Origin: an uncultured Lachnospiraceae bacterium
GTDB lineage: Bacteria; Bacillota; Clostridia; Lachnospirales; Lachnospiraceae
Direction of reading: 5' to 3'
Length of the DNA: 64,000 nucleotides
Assembly: GCA_947089905.1 (NCBI GenBank)
Contig: CAMUMG010000005.1
Coordinates: 1 to 64,000, forward strand
Each line of letters starts with the position of its first letter. The first letter of the stretch is position 1. This document shows, in pieces, positions 9,715-17,776 of the stretch. Under the pieces are notes generated by a model. That model saw nothing but the letters and a program-made list of their open reading frames with translations, was not told the origin of the DNA and made no database searches. Both the position numbers and the translations under genes were made by a program.

Positions 9715-9989
9715 GTCCTTCCAATTAATTTCGTTACTATCAGCCGATTAGAATTTTTCCTCCCTCCTTTTTATTGATTTATTAACTAATTATTAAGTAC
9801 TTAAAGTTCTTTCTTTTGTGGACTTTAACTATTTTTCTTTTTAAAAAATTGTTACATTTTTGTTAACTTTATTTTTCTTATTCTTTTCATTTTCTACTTT
9901 TTGTTCTTCCTCTCTTGTAAAAAAAAAAGAAATCATATACTATATATAATGTAAGAAACTAATTTACCTTATCTTGAAAGGAAAATCTT

Positions 9990-10805
9990 ATGCCAAACAC
10001 TGTAGGAGTATTTTCTGCACAAAAAAAAGATGGAACTGTTTATTTTCGTTCTTCCATCACATATCATGGCAAACATATCAGTCTTGGCAGCTTTTCTACT
10101 GAACAAAAGGCACATGACGCCTATTGTTTAGCTTCTAATCTTTTATTTTTTAATCCGAAAGACACTTGTCCTTATCAGCCAGAAGATTATTTCGATCATG
10201 GAACTGCAGTAACATTTTCTAAGTGGGTAATGTTGTTGAATTTCAAGGCAAATAATGTTTATTGTCGTAATCCTATTTATTTAAAACATCGTTATTTTAT
10301 CTATTACTTAGATATCTCAACCCCTCTAAAGTTTGATATTGATGATCTTTTTTATTATATGAACCATAAAATCTTACGTCGAGGTAATCATTTATTTGTT
10401 TCTGATTATGGAATGCAGGTCAATATTCTCTCTCGATATGGTATAAAAAATTATAGTGTATCAGGAAAAGATTACCGTTTTGTCAATGAAGATCCTTTCG
10501 ATTATCGATATGGTAATATTGAAATTATTAATCGCTATTATGGAGTTACTAAAACTCAAAAGGTAAATACTATTGAATATACCGCAAAAATTCATGTTAA
10601 TGGTTCTATTCTGATTGGACGCTATCAAAGCGAAATAGAAGCTGCAATCGCCTATAATAAGGCTGTGGCTATATTAAAAAAGCAGGGGATTACAAAAAAT
10701 TTTTCTGAAAATTATATTGAAGATATTAATGAAATTGATTATGCAAAAATTTATCATCAAATTAGAATAAGTAACAAAATTCGTAATTATATTACAAATT
10801 CTTAA
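9990..10805 (+). CDS. AP2-HNH-like-AP2 protein, putative DNA-binding
   Basis: A 271-residue protein with AP2-like segments at both ends. Residues 4-50 (GVFSAQKKDGTVYFRSS, then LGSFSTEQKAHDAY) and 183-230 (YGVTKTQ, IHVNGSILIGRYQSEIEAAIAY) follow the three-strand plus helix pattern of AP2 DNA-binding domains. Residues ~148-181 resemble the HNH region that precedes AP2 in phage and mobile homing endonucleases: VNEDPFDYRYGNIEIIN lines up with the usual HINGDxLDNRxxNL. The catalytic Asp-His pair is replaced by R163-F164, so cleavage is unlikely. A former homing endonuclease reused as a DNA-binding protein is my inference. GAAAGGAAAA precedes the ATG. No mobile genes adjoin it. Confidence 0.6.
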   Translation: MPNTVGVFSAQKKDGTVYFRSSITYHGKHISLGSFSTEQKAHDAYCLASNLLFFNPKDTCPYQPEDYFDHGTAVTFSKWVMLLNFKANNVYCRNPIYLKHRYFIYYLDISTPLKFDIDDLFYYMNHKILRRGNHLFVSDYGMQVNILSRYGIKNYSVSGKDYRFVNEDPFDYRYGNIEIINRYYGVTKTQKVNTIEYTAKIHVNGSILIGRYQSEIEAAIAYNKAVAILKKQGITKNFSENYIEDINEIDYAKIYHQIRISNKIRNYITNS

Positions 10806-10903
10806 AATTAAAATATTTTTTTATTTTTTTTAAAAAAAGACTATGCTTTTTTTAAAGTTCGTGTTATAATATCACTATATTTTTCTTCTTCCATTTTCAT
10901 AGT

Positions 10904-10946
10904 AAAAAAAACGAGCTTCTGTTTTTATACAGAAGCTCGTTTTTTT
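10904..10946. terminator. Bidirectional terminator
   Basis: The arms 10904-10921 and 10930-10946 (CGAGCTTCTG flanked by A-runs and T-runs) form a strong stem with T-runs on both strands. It ends both the AP2 gene and the minus-strand ABC operon. Confidence 0.85.
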
Positions 10947-10952
10947 GTCTTT

Positions 10953-11849
10953 TTAATTTAAAGGACTTAGTTTCTTAGATGCCAACCACAAAAATAAAAG
11001 AGATACTATTAATTGGAGTATAAGACTAATAAAAAACCAATGTTCATAACAAAATGGGCTCATTCCATTTGACATTAAAAATAAATATCCCTCCTGTGTG
11101 CCATATCCTATCTGATCTTTTAGCATAGAAAAAAAGCTGATTATTGGATTTAACAATAGTATATAAATGAAATTTCCTATTGCTTTTCCACAAGAAGTTA
11201 ATAAAAAAGAAAGATGATAGGAAATATCCTCCTCATTTAACAGACTTAAAATGCCAACCCCTATTACTAATAGGAGACTTAAAAAAACCAGAACTAACAT
11301 AGCAAAGTAAGAACATACCGTAGCGGCAGTAGTTCGTTTACAGTAAGTAGAAAAAAAGATAGAAATACTTCCTAAATAAATTGCTGTTATAATAAGAAAC
11401 AATAAAAATTTAGCAAGGTCTAATAAAGTAATACCACCAATAGAAAAACAAAGAGCAATAATCGGAAGAGAGGAAACTGCCAATAAAATCATAATACTGA
11501 TTGAAGAAAGCAATTTACCCAAGATAATTTGAAATGGTGTTAATCTTGTTGTTAGTAAGATATCTAGTGTCTGTTTTTCACGTTCTCCTGATATCGATCC
11601 TGCTGTTAATGCTGGAACTAAAAGAAGAAATAGAATAAATTCAATTCCAGTAATAATTCCATAAATAGTTAAGATATCTTCATAATGAAGTTTATTATAA
11701 TATTCGTTTCCTTTTCCAAATGTAATATAAAAAGAAAATAGCCCGAATAGTGCCAGAAAAACATTATAACAAAAAATCAAAACAGGGGTTCTATACATTC
11801 TTGCTGTCTGCTTTAACTCTCTTTTATAAACTGGATTTAAGAACTTCAT
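10953..11849 (-). CDS. ABC-2 type transporter permease
   Basis: A 298-residue membrane protein with about six hydrophobic segments. The N-terminal MKFLNPVYKRELKQTARMYRTP and the loop GSISGEREKQTLDILLTTRLTPFQIILGK are characteristic of ABC-2 export permeases of the GldF/NatB kind. It overlaps the 3' end of the ATPase gene by 26 bases, so the two are translationally coupled. The substrate is unknown; peptides, lipids or ions are exported by relatives. It is the last gene of the response regulator-kinase operon. Confidence 0.85.
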   Translation of the reverse strand: MKFLNPVYKRELKQTARMYRTPVLIFCYNVFLALFGLFSFYITFGKGNEYYNKLHYEDILTIYGIITGIEFILFLLLVPALTAGSISGEREKQTLDILLTTRLTPFQIILGKLLSSISIMILLAVSSLPIIALCFSIGGITLLDLAKFLLFLIITAIYLGSISIFFSTYCKRTTAATVCSYFAMLVLVFLSLLLVIGVGILSLLNEEDISYHLSFLLTSCGKAIGNFIYILLLNPIISFFSMLKDQIGYGTQEGYLFLMSNGMSPFCYEHWFFISLILQLIVSLLFLWLASKKLSPLN

Positions 11850-12813
11850 ACGCCACCTTACTTTCTAACTCTTCTGGCTCTAGATCCTCTAATTCAGAAT
11901 TTTTCGTAAGCCTTAAAAATAAAGCTTCTAAGCTGCCTTCATCTCTTTTAAAAGAAGATACTTTTGCTCCTGCATAGATAAGTGCAGTTAAAAGTTGTGC
12001 TTCCTCTTCTTTTTCTCCACTAAAGGAAAAATTAATGCTTCCTGCCTTACTTGCTATATTAGATGCCAAAGGATGTTCTTTTAATACTTTTAATGCTTCT
12101 TCTGTTCCTTGTGTAAGTTGCAACTGAATTGGATTTGCTGCTTTTTGTTGCTGTTTAATCTCTTCGATACTTCCCTGCATAATTAATATTCCACTGTCAA
12201 TAATTCCAATGTTAGTACAAAGTTCCGCAAGCTCATTTAATATATGGGAACTAATTAAAATAGTTTTCCCTTCTCCACAAAGCTGTCTTAAAATCTCTTT
12301 GATTTCTTTTCTGGATCGAGGCCCCATTCCAGATGCCGGTTCATCTAATACAAGTAGTTCTGGATCGTGAATTAATGTTCTTGCTAGACAAAGTCTTTGT
12401 TTCATTCCACGAGATAAATGATCTACAAACATTTCTTTTTTGGCAGATAATCCTACTAAATCTAAGAGCTCTTGACTCTTTTTCTCTGCTGCTTTTCCAT
12501 AATATCCGTAAATATCTAAGTAAAACTCCATATATTCAGAAACTTTTAAGTTGTCATAAACTCCAAAAAAATCAGGCATATATCCTATTTTCTGTTTTCT
12601 CAAATTAGGACTTTTTAGAGCATCTTCCCCGTTTAATTTCATACTTCCAGAGTCTGGTGAAATTAATCCAGCAATGATTTTCATTGTTGTTGTTTTTCCC
12701 GCTCCATTTGGTCCAACAAAACCAAATAACTGTCCTTGTTCTACAGACATTGAAAAATGATCCAATGCCAGAATTTTTCTATATGATTTCATTAAATTTT
12801 TAAGTTCTAGCAT
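11824..12813 (-). CDS. ABC transporter ATP-binding protein
   Basis: A 329-residue ATPase subunit partnering the following permease. Walker A is GPNGAGKTT (34-42), the signature LSRGMKQRL (133-141), Walker B LLVLDEP (153-159) and the switch His SSH (H190). The D-loop reads SGMGP instead of the usual SGLDP. AAGGAGGATCTT precedes the ATG and overlaps the end of the upstream gene, whose stop is 10 bases away. The ~100-residue C-terminal extension after the ATPase core is common in ABC-2 export systems. Confidence 0.9.
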   Translation of the reverse strand: MLELKNLMKSYRKILALDHFSMSVEQGQLFGFVGPNGAGKTTTMKIIAGLISPDSGSMKLNGEDALKSPNLRKQKIGYMPDFFGVYDNLKVSEYMEFYLDIYGYYGKAAEKKSQELLDLVGLSAKKEMFVDHLSRGMKQRLCLARTLIHDPELLVLDEPASGMGPRSRKEIKEILRQLCGEGKTILISSHILNELAELCTNIGIIDSGILIMQGSIEEIKQQQKAANPIQLQLTQGTEEALKVLKEHPLASNIASKAGSINFSFSGEKEEEAQLLTALIYAGAKVSSFKRDEGSLEALFLRLTKNSELEDLEPEELESKVAYEVLKSSL

Positions 12814-12823
12814 AAGATCCTCC

Positions 12824-15346
12824 TTAATTTTTTTTATAATAGGATAGATATGGAAGAATACAGTTTGATTCTATACTTGTATTTACGAATTTAACTTGTA
12901 TTTCATTTGAATCATTTATATATTTTTTCAAGTTATCCCCTGATATTTCTTTAATTTCATTTGAATTTAGGGATTCCCAACTACATCGAAACACAAAATC
13001 GTAACTTCTATCAGTAAAGTTAAAAAAATAGATATCTCCTGCCATTTCAGCCATATCTTCCATTTTAGGAAGTTGATTCAACATTTGCGTTAGCAAAATT
13101 TTTGTCACTTCCTCTTCTTTTGGAAGATGATATTGAACAACTAGGGATTCTGTCATAATATACCTAAAACTGTCTTTTTCTAATGTTCCATCTATAATTT
13201 CCATATAAGAATCCATTGTTGGAACAAACTGCTGTCCTGCATTTATATATTGTTCCTCCATTGGTACAATAATAAGCGTTGTCCCATAACTACCTTCTTT
13301 AAGTTCTGTTTCTGCAAGTGGATTTTCTTCTGTGATCTCTTCAGAAAATCCAATCAAATAACTTCCTCTTTGTTCTAATAGATCTAAGAGGGCATACTTT
13401 GTTGCTAATATGTTTCTCTGTTTTTTTGCAGATAAACGTTTATATTCTTGTAATGGCACTTCCTGATAAGCATAAACCAATTCATCATTTGCTATATTAA
13501 ATGCCTGTTCTGATGTAAACGATATTGTTTCTCCACTTTGTATAGTTCCTAGATCCATACAAAGATGATTACTATAAATAAACGCATCTTCTAAATCAAA
13601 TGAAAATAAATTCGTTACATTTCCTTCAATACTGACATCATCTACAGAAAGTTCTCCTAACGGAACTGCTTCATACTCTGCTGTATATGAAGTTTGATAA
13701 TTCGTTTTAGTAAATGCTGGAAGTCTTTCAAGAGTTATAGTAGTTTTTTCTTCCTGTATATTAATGCAGTTTGTATAATTTTCATATTTGTTTGGTAATG
13801 AATTAGAAAACCAAGGATCACTATATAAAATATTATAATAGGATAATTTTGGAAATCTATTTTTTACAGTCAGTTCTTTATTATTCTTTAGATCAAAACT
13901 ATGGGCTTGATTATTTGAAAGTTCTACATAGAAATTTAATGTTCCCTGTGCGGTCTTTTCTCCTACTTTAAAAACTTCAATATCAAAATATCCATAAAAT
14001 GGCTCTTCTACACGTGTTGAACTTCCCATTCCATATACAATGAAAGTAAAGAGCAAAGAAAGAGCTGGAACTACTCCCCATAAATACTGAATCCGATCCA
14101 TACGAGAGAGTATCCAGTAAATGAGAGGGGATATTATAAGTAAATAGACAATAAATATTAAAAAATATCTAGTAACAGAAGGTATCTGCTCCTGACTTGC
14201 TGTATCTAATATATCCTCAGTCCAGTAATCATTGGAATATCCATGACTTTCGGAATTAATTTTTTGTTTTCCTGTTTCTGTGATCTGTTCCATAAAAAAA
14301 TTTGTCAGCCAAGTCTGTGCCGCTTTCCATACAGATTCCTCTATTTCAAGAGAAAATGCCAAATATAGTACTTTACCTTTTCCAACCTGCTTTTGGACTG
14401 CTAATATTTCGGTATCTTCTCGAAGACAAATCTCTGTTTGCGACCGTGGAAGTTCTATAATCTGTTTTTTAATTGGTTCAGGTTTCATATCACTTAACAT
14501 TCTGTCTTCTAGCATTGTTTTTCCAATATAAAGTGGTAATAACACTCCTGACTCTTTTCTTCTTTTTTCAATATCAAGTAATGTAGAAACACGTTCTTCT
14601 TCATATCTATTTACCTGTTCTCTCAAACTTCGAAATACTTCTTTTTCAACTCCAAATGTAAGTTCCTTTTGTGTCAGTTCTTTTCCTGTATTTTCATACT
14701 CTCCGAATTTAGCTCCTGCTCCAAGAACCAACAGTCCTCCTGCTTCCATCCATTGATTTACTGTGTGTATTTGTTCTTTTGAATAGTTAGAATCATCTGA
14801 GGAATTAACAAACAAAATATCTAAGGTATCTAGTCCATTTTCTTTATTTGGTAAATTATTTTCATCTAATTGAAGTACATTATTCCCGAAGTCTTCAAGA
14901 TACTTTACTTTTTCTCGACTACTTCCTAACACTCCTAACTGCATCAATGAACCATAGTGTTTAATCTCAAAAGAGTTCTCATATTGTGCTAATATTTCTT
15001 TTTCAGAAGAGAGAATAAGAATTTGATATCCTGTAAAATCAAAATCTGTCTTAATCTGAAAACAGAGCTCTTTTCTTTCCCCTTTTACTAAAGAAAACGA
15101 CTGTTCGTATCGAACTCCTCCTTGTACTCTTCCAGAAGCCAAAGTTAATTGAACCGTTCCCTGTGTTGCTTCCTGTAAATTCATTATATCAACAGTAAAA
15201 ACACAAACTCTCCCATACCTTGCTTCCTCTTTCGACAGCCCATAGGATACCTCTAACTGAATTCTTTCTTCTGAAGCATAGACCTGTAATGGCTGGCTGA
15301 AGAAAACGAAAAACGCAAAAAATAAAATTTTCCAAATTCGAGCCAC
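12824..15346 (-). CDS. Large exported membrane protein of the ABC operon
   Basis: An 840-residue protein beginning with a signal peptide (IWKILFFAFFVFFSQPLQVYA). The next ~370 residues are extracytoplasmic, with a beta-rich part and a Rossmann-like stretch (VKYLEDFGNNVLQLD, DILFVNS, GGLLVLGAG) resembling the glutamine-amidotransferase-like folds of DUF4350/GldG-type partners. Two transmembrane helices (YFLIFIVYLLIISPLIYWIL and WGVVPALSLLFTFIVYG) lie about residues 390-440, followed by a long C-terminal domain. The start is GTG at 15346, 9 bases after AGGAG. It probably works with the adjacent ABC exporter in the envelope; the exact role is not known. Confidence 0.7.
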   Translation of the reverse strand: MARIWKILFFAFFVFFSQPLQVYASEERIQLEVSYGLSKEEARYGRVCVFTVDIMNLQEATQGTVQLTLASGRVQGGVRYEQSFSLVKGERKELCFQIKTDFDFTGYQILILSSEKEILAQYENSFEIKHYGSLMQLGVLGSSREKVKYLEDFGNNVLQLDENNLPNKENGLDTLDILFVNSSDDSNYSKEQIHTVNQWMEAGGLLVLGAGAKFGEYENTGKELTQKELTFGVEKEVFRSLREQVNRYEEERVSTLLDIEKRRKESGVLLPLYIGKTMLEDRMLSDMKPEPIKKQIIELPRSQTEICLREDTEILAVQKQVGKGKVLYLAFSLEIEESVWKAAQTWLTNFFMEQITETGKQKINSESHGYSNDYWTEDILDTASQEQIPSVTRYFLIFIVYLLIISPLIYWILSRMDRIQYLWGVVPALSLLFTFIVYGMGSSTRVEEPFYGYFDIEVFKVGEKTAQGTLNFYVELSNNQAHSFDLKNNKELTVKNRFPKLSYYNILYSDPWFSNSLPNKYENYTNCINIQEEKTTITLERLPAFTKTNYQTSYTAEYEAVPLGELSVDDVSIEGNVTNLFSFDLEDAFIYSNHLCMDLGTIQSGETISFTSEQAFNIANDELVYAYQEVPLQEYKRLSAKKQRNILATKYALLDLLEQRGSYLIGFSEEITEENPLAETELKEGSYGTTLIIVPMEEQYINAGQQFVPTMDSYMEIIDGTLEKDSFRYIMTESLVVQYHLPKEEEVTKILLTQMLNQLPKMEDMAEMAGDIYFFNFTDRSYDFVFRCSWESLNSNEIKEISGDNLKKYINDSNEIQVKFVNTSIESNCILPYLSYYKKN

Positions 15347-15365
15347 CTTGATTTGCTCCTTTCGG

Positions 15366-16562
15366 TTAGACGGTTATAGGAAGTTTTACTTCAAATACCG
15401 TTCCACTAAAATCACTGCGGGCAGTCAGACTTCCACCATGAAGCTGAATAATATTTTTTGCAATAGTTAATCCTAAACCACTTCCGCCTGTTTCTGTACT
15501 TCTTGATGTTTCTACACGATAAAATTTTTCAAAGATATCGTGTAGAGCATCTTCTGGAATCAATTCTCCAAAGTTTTTAATTGAGACAACTGCAAATTCT
15601 TCTACTCTTTTTACATAAATCATAATATTTTTTCCGTCAGCTCCATATTTAACTGCATTACTAATTAAATTAGCAAATGCCCTTGCTAATAGTCCTCCAT
15701 CTGCAAAAAGAAGAATTGATGTTTCCTTACATTCAAACTTACATTGCAGTTTATTTTCTTCAAAACTAGGATAAAATTCCTCGTACATTTGTTCCATCAT
15801 TTTAACAAGATCTAACTCTTGGCATACCGGTTTTACTTCTCCAAAATCTAATTTGGTGTACGTAAATAAATCCTCAATTAGTTTTTCTAAGCGTTTTGAC
15901 TTATCATAGGCAATGTGAATATATTTGTTTCTTGTTTTCTCATCCATTGGCTTTTCTGCTACTAAATTCAGATATCCAATAATAGAAGTTAGAGGTGTTC
16001 TTAAATCATGTGCTACATTAGTAATTAAATCATTCTTAGCATTTTCCGACTTTCTTTCATTTTCAAATCGTGTATAAACTTCCTTTGCCATCTTATTTAA
16101 ATTGACAGCGATATCTGTTAGTTCATCATCATTTCGCACAACAACTCTTGTCTTAAAATCACCAGCAGACATTTTGGCAATCCCCTCTGTAATCTCTTCT
16201 AGGTATGTGCTAAATCTTTTAGTAAAAATCAGAAAAAAAGTAATAAAAAGAGCAAGTCCCAATATAATAGCAGCTCCCATAATTACAGCTATAGTACCTG
16301 TTTTCGATGTTGGTATATCCTTTCCCAAATCTCCTCGGAGAGAACTATATAGTTCCAAACTATTAGAACTTTCACTGATTGCTTGTGTTGTTTTATACAT
16401 TAAATTTTTTTCTGCTTTATTTCTATTTAGCATATAAATAATTAAAGAACCAACTCCAAAAATTGCCCCTTCGGAAACTAGGGTACAAATCAGACTAAAC
16501 AGACTGTAGAGAACAATTTCAAAGCGAAAGCTTTTAAAAATATTACGATGCTCACTTTTCAA
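15366..16562 (-). CDS. Sensor histidine kinase (HAMP)
   Basis: A 398-residue two-pass membrane kinase. Transmembrane segments are at about 16-45 and 89-114, leaving only a ~45-residue outer loop, so it may sense the membrane or the partner exporter rather than bind a large ligand. HAMP follows (115-168), then HisKA with H185 in NVAHDLRTP, the N-box NLISNAVKY, and the ATP lid with FEKFYRVE and GGSGLGLTIAKNI. The start is TTG, overlapping the end of the response regulator by 11 bases. It phosphorylates the regulator encoded just upstream. Confidence 0.93.
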   Translation of the reverse strand: MKSEHRNIFKSFRFEIVLYSLFSLICTLVSEGAIFGVGSLIIYMLNRNKAEKNLMYKTTQAISESSNSLELYSSLRGDLGKDIPTSKTGTIAVIMGAAIILGLALFITFFLIFTKRFSTYLEEITEGIAKMSAGDFKTRVVVRNDDELTDIAVNLNKMAKEVYTRFENERKSENAKNDLITNVAHDLRTPLTSIIGYLNLVAEKPMDEKTRNKYIHIAYDKSKRLEKLIEDLFTYTKLDFGEVKPVCQELDLVKMMEQMYEEFYPSFEENKLQCKFECKETSILLFADGGLLARAFANLISNAVKYGADGKNIMIYVKRVEEFAVVSIKNFGELIPEDALHDIFEKFYRVETSRSTETGGSGLGLTIAKNIIQLHGGSLTARSDFSGTVFEVKLPITV

Positions 16563-17259
16563 TTTTATAACCTACCCCCCAAACGGTCTTAATAATTTCA
16601 GCATTTTTTGGATCAGCTTCAATCTTTTCACGAATTCTTCGGATATGCACCATCACTGTATTATTTGCCTCATACATCTTTTCGTTCCAAACCCGTTCAA
16701 AAATTTCATCTGTACTAAATACCCGCCCTGGATTTGAGGCTAAAAGATATAGAATTTCAAACTCAATTGGCGTGAGTCGAACTTCTTTTCCAAAAGAAGT
16801 AACTTGATGTGTTTCTTTATTGATCACTAACTGTCTAACAATTACTTCGCTTTCTTCTGTAAATTCTCCTGTAGCTTTTGGGTTTAATTCCATATAGCGA
16901 CGAAGCTGTGACTTTACACGTGCTGTCAATTCCAAAGGATTAAAGGGCTTGCTTACATAATCATCTGCCCCTCCAGTCAAACCTATAATTTTATCTAAAT
17001 CTGTAGATTTAGCACTTAATAAAATAATCGGAATCGCACTCTTTTCTCTAATCTTACGACACATTGTCAAACCGTCCATTCCGGGCATCATAATATCCAA
17101 AACTACTAATTTAATTTCCTCTTTTTCTAAAATTGCAAGACCATCTTTAGCACTATAAGCTTTAAATACCTCGTAACCATCACCTACCAGATGAATCTCT
17201 ACTAATTCCGCAATCTCTTTATCATCATCTACTACTAAGATTTTAACTGGCTTTGCCAA
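16552..17259 (-). CDS. OmpR/PhoB-family response regulator
   Basis: A 235-residue protein: receiver domain with the acidic pocket VVDDD, phospho-acceptor Asp in VVLDIMMPGMDG and the conserved Lys in VSKPFNP, then a winged-helix DNA-binding domain (LTPIEFEILYLLASNPGRVFS, ending VRRIREKIEADP-like and VWGVGYKIEK). AAGGAGG lies 8 bases before a TTG at 17259, which I take as the start; the longer GTG at 17268 overlaps that site. It leads a five-gene operon with the kinase and an ABC exporter, an arrangement common for antibiotic-peptide or envelope-stress response. Confidence 0.93.
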   Translation of the reverse strand: MAKPVKILVVDDDKEIAELVEIHLVGDGYEVFKAYSAKDGLAILEKEEIKLVVLDIMMPGMDGLTMCRKIREKSAIPIILLSAKSTDLDKIIGLTGGADDYVSKPFNPLELTARVKSQLRRYMELNPKATGEFTEESEVIVRQLVINKETHQVTSFGKEVRLTPIEFEILYLLASNPGRVFSTDEIFERVWNEKMYEANNTVMVHIRRIREKIEADPKNAEIIKTVWGVGYKIEK

Positions 17260-17351
17260 TCCGTTCACCTCCTTTAATATAGGCTTATTTTCCTATAAAG
17301 CATTATAACAAATAAATTGATACATTTCTTTACTTTTTCCTTACAAAATAT

Positions 17352-17380
17352 AAAAAAGCAGCTTTACAACTGCTTTTTTT
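17352..17380 (-). terminator. Terminator overlapping the rnpB promoter
   Basis: The arms AAAAAAGCAG (17352-17361) and CTGCTTTTTT (17370-17379) are followed on the minus strand by TTTTTTATATT. The position fits a stop for minus-strand transcripts that run past the kinase gene at 17773 and through rnpB antisense. The loop contains the rnpB -35 box. Confidence 0.6.
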
Positions 17381-17391
17381 CATGATAAAAT
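17363..17391 (+). promoter_or_regulatory. rnpB promoter
   Basis: TTTACA (17363-17368), a 17-base spacer and TAAAAT (17386-17391) with an upstream TG extension. The predicted start at about 17398 agrees with the 5' end of the RNase P RNA deduced from its closing stem. Confidence 0.7.
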
Positions 17392-17398
17392 GAGCCGT

Positions 17399-17776
17399 AT
17401 GGAGCAGCACAGATGACCGCATCGCATAAAGCGCTGAGGAAAGTCCGGGCTTTACAGGGCAGGGTGCCGGATAACGTCCGGTGGAGGCAACTCTAAGGAT
17501 AGTGCAACAGAAAAGAAACCGCCGTCTTATGACGGTAAGGGTGGAATGGCAGTGTAAGAGACTACCGCCTTTCTGGTAACAGAAAGGGCTGTGTAAACCC
17601 CACCTAAAGCAAGACCAAATGTTCTGCCTTAGGGCAGAGGAAGGCGATACGGCTGCCCGTCGTGTCTTCAGGTAGGTCGCGTCTTCGTTTGGTAACAGGC
17701 GAAGAGAGTCATACGGTAACGTATGGTCAAGATAGATGGTCATCGAATACAGAACCCGGCTTATAGTGCTGCTCAT
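17399..17776 (+). ncRNA. rnpB: RNase P RNA
   Basis: The catalytic RNA that trims tRNA 5' leaders. The universal blocks are present: GAGGAAAGTCCGGGC near the 5' end, AGGGTG-CCGG with GGAGGCAAC, and the 3' block ACAGAACCCGGCTTAT. The ends ATG(G)AGCAGCAC and GTGCTGCTCAT pair to form P1, which sets the boundaries. The layout resembles bacterial type A RNA. The 3' end overlaps the stop codon of the convergent nucleoside kinase gene by about four bases. No separate terminator is visible before that gene. Confidence 0.95.

Noticed and set aside
9901-9950. A-run near 9920 considered as a phase-variable tract for the AP2 gene
   Set aside because: The ten A's lie upstream of the -10 box in an AT-rich region; there is no evidence that its length affects the gene.
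17330-17776. 148-codon frame on the minus strand
   Set aside because: It is the complement of the RNase P RNA gene; the RNA explains the open frame.
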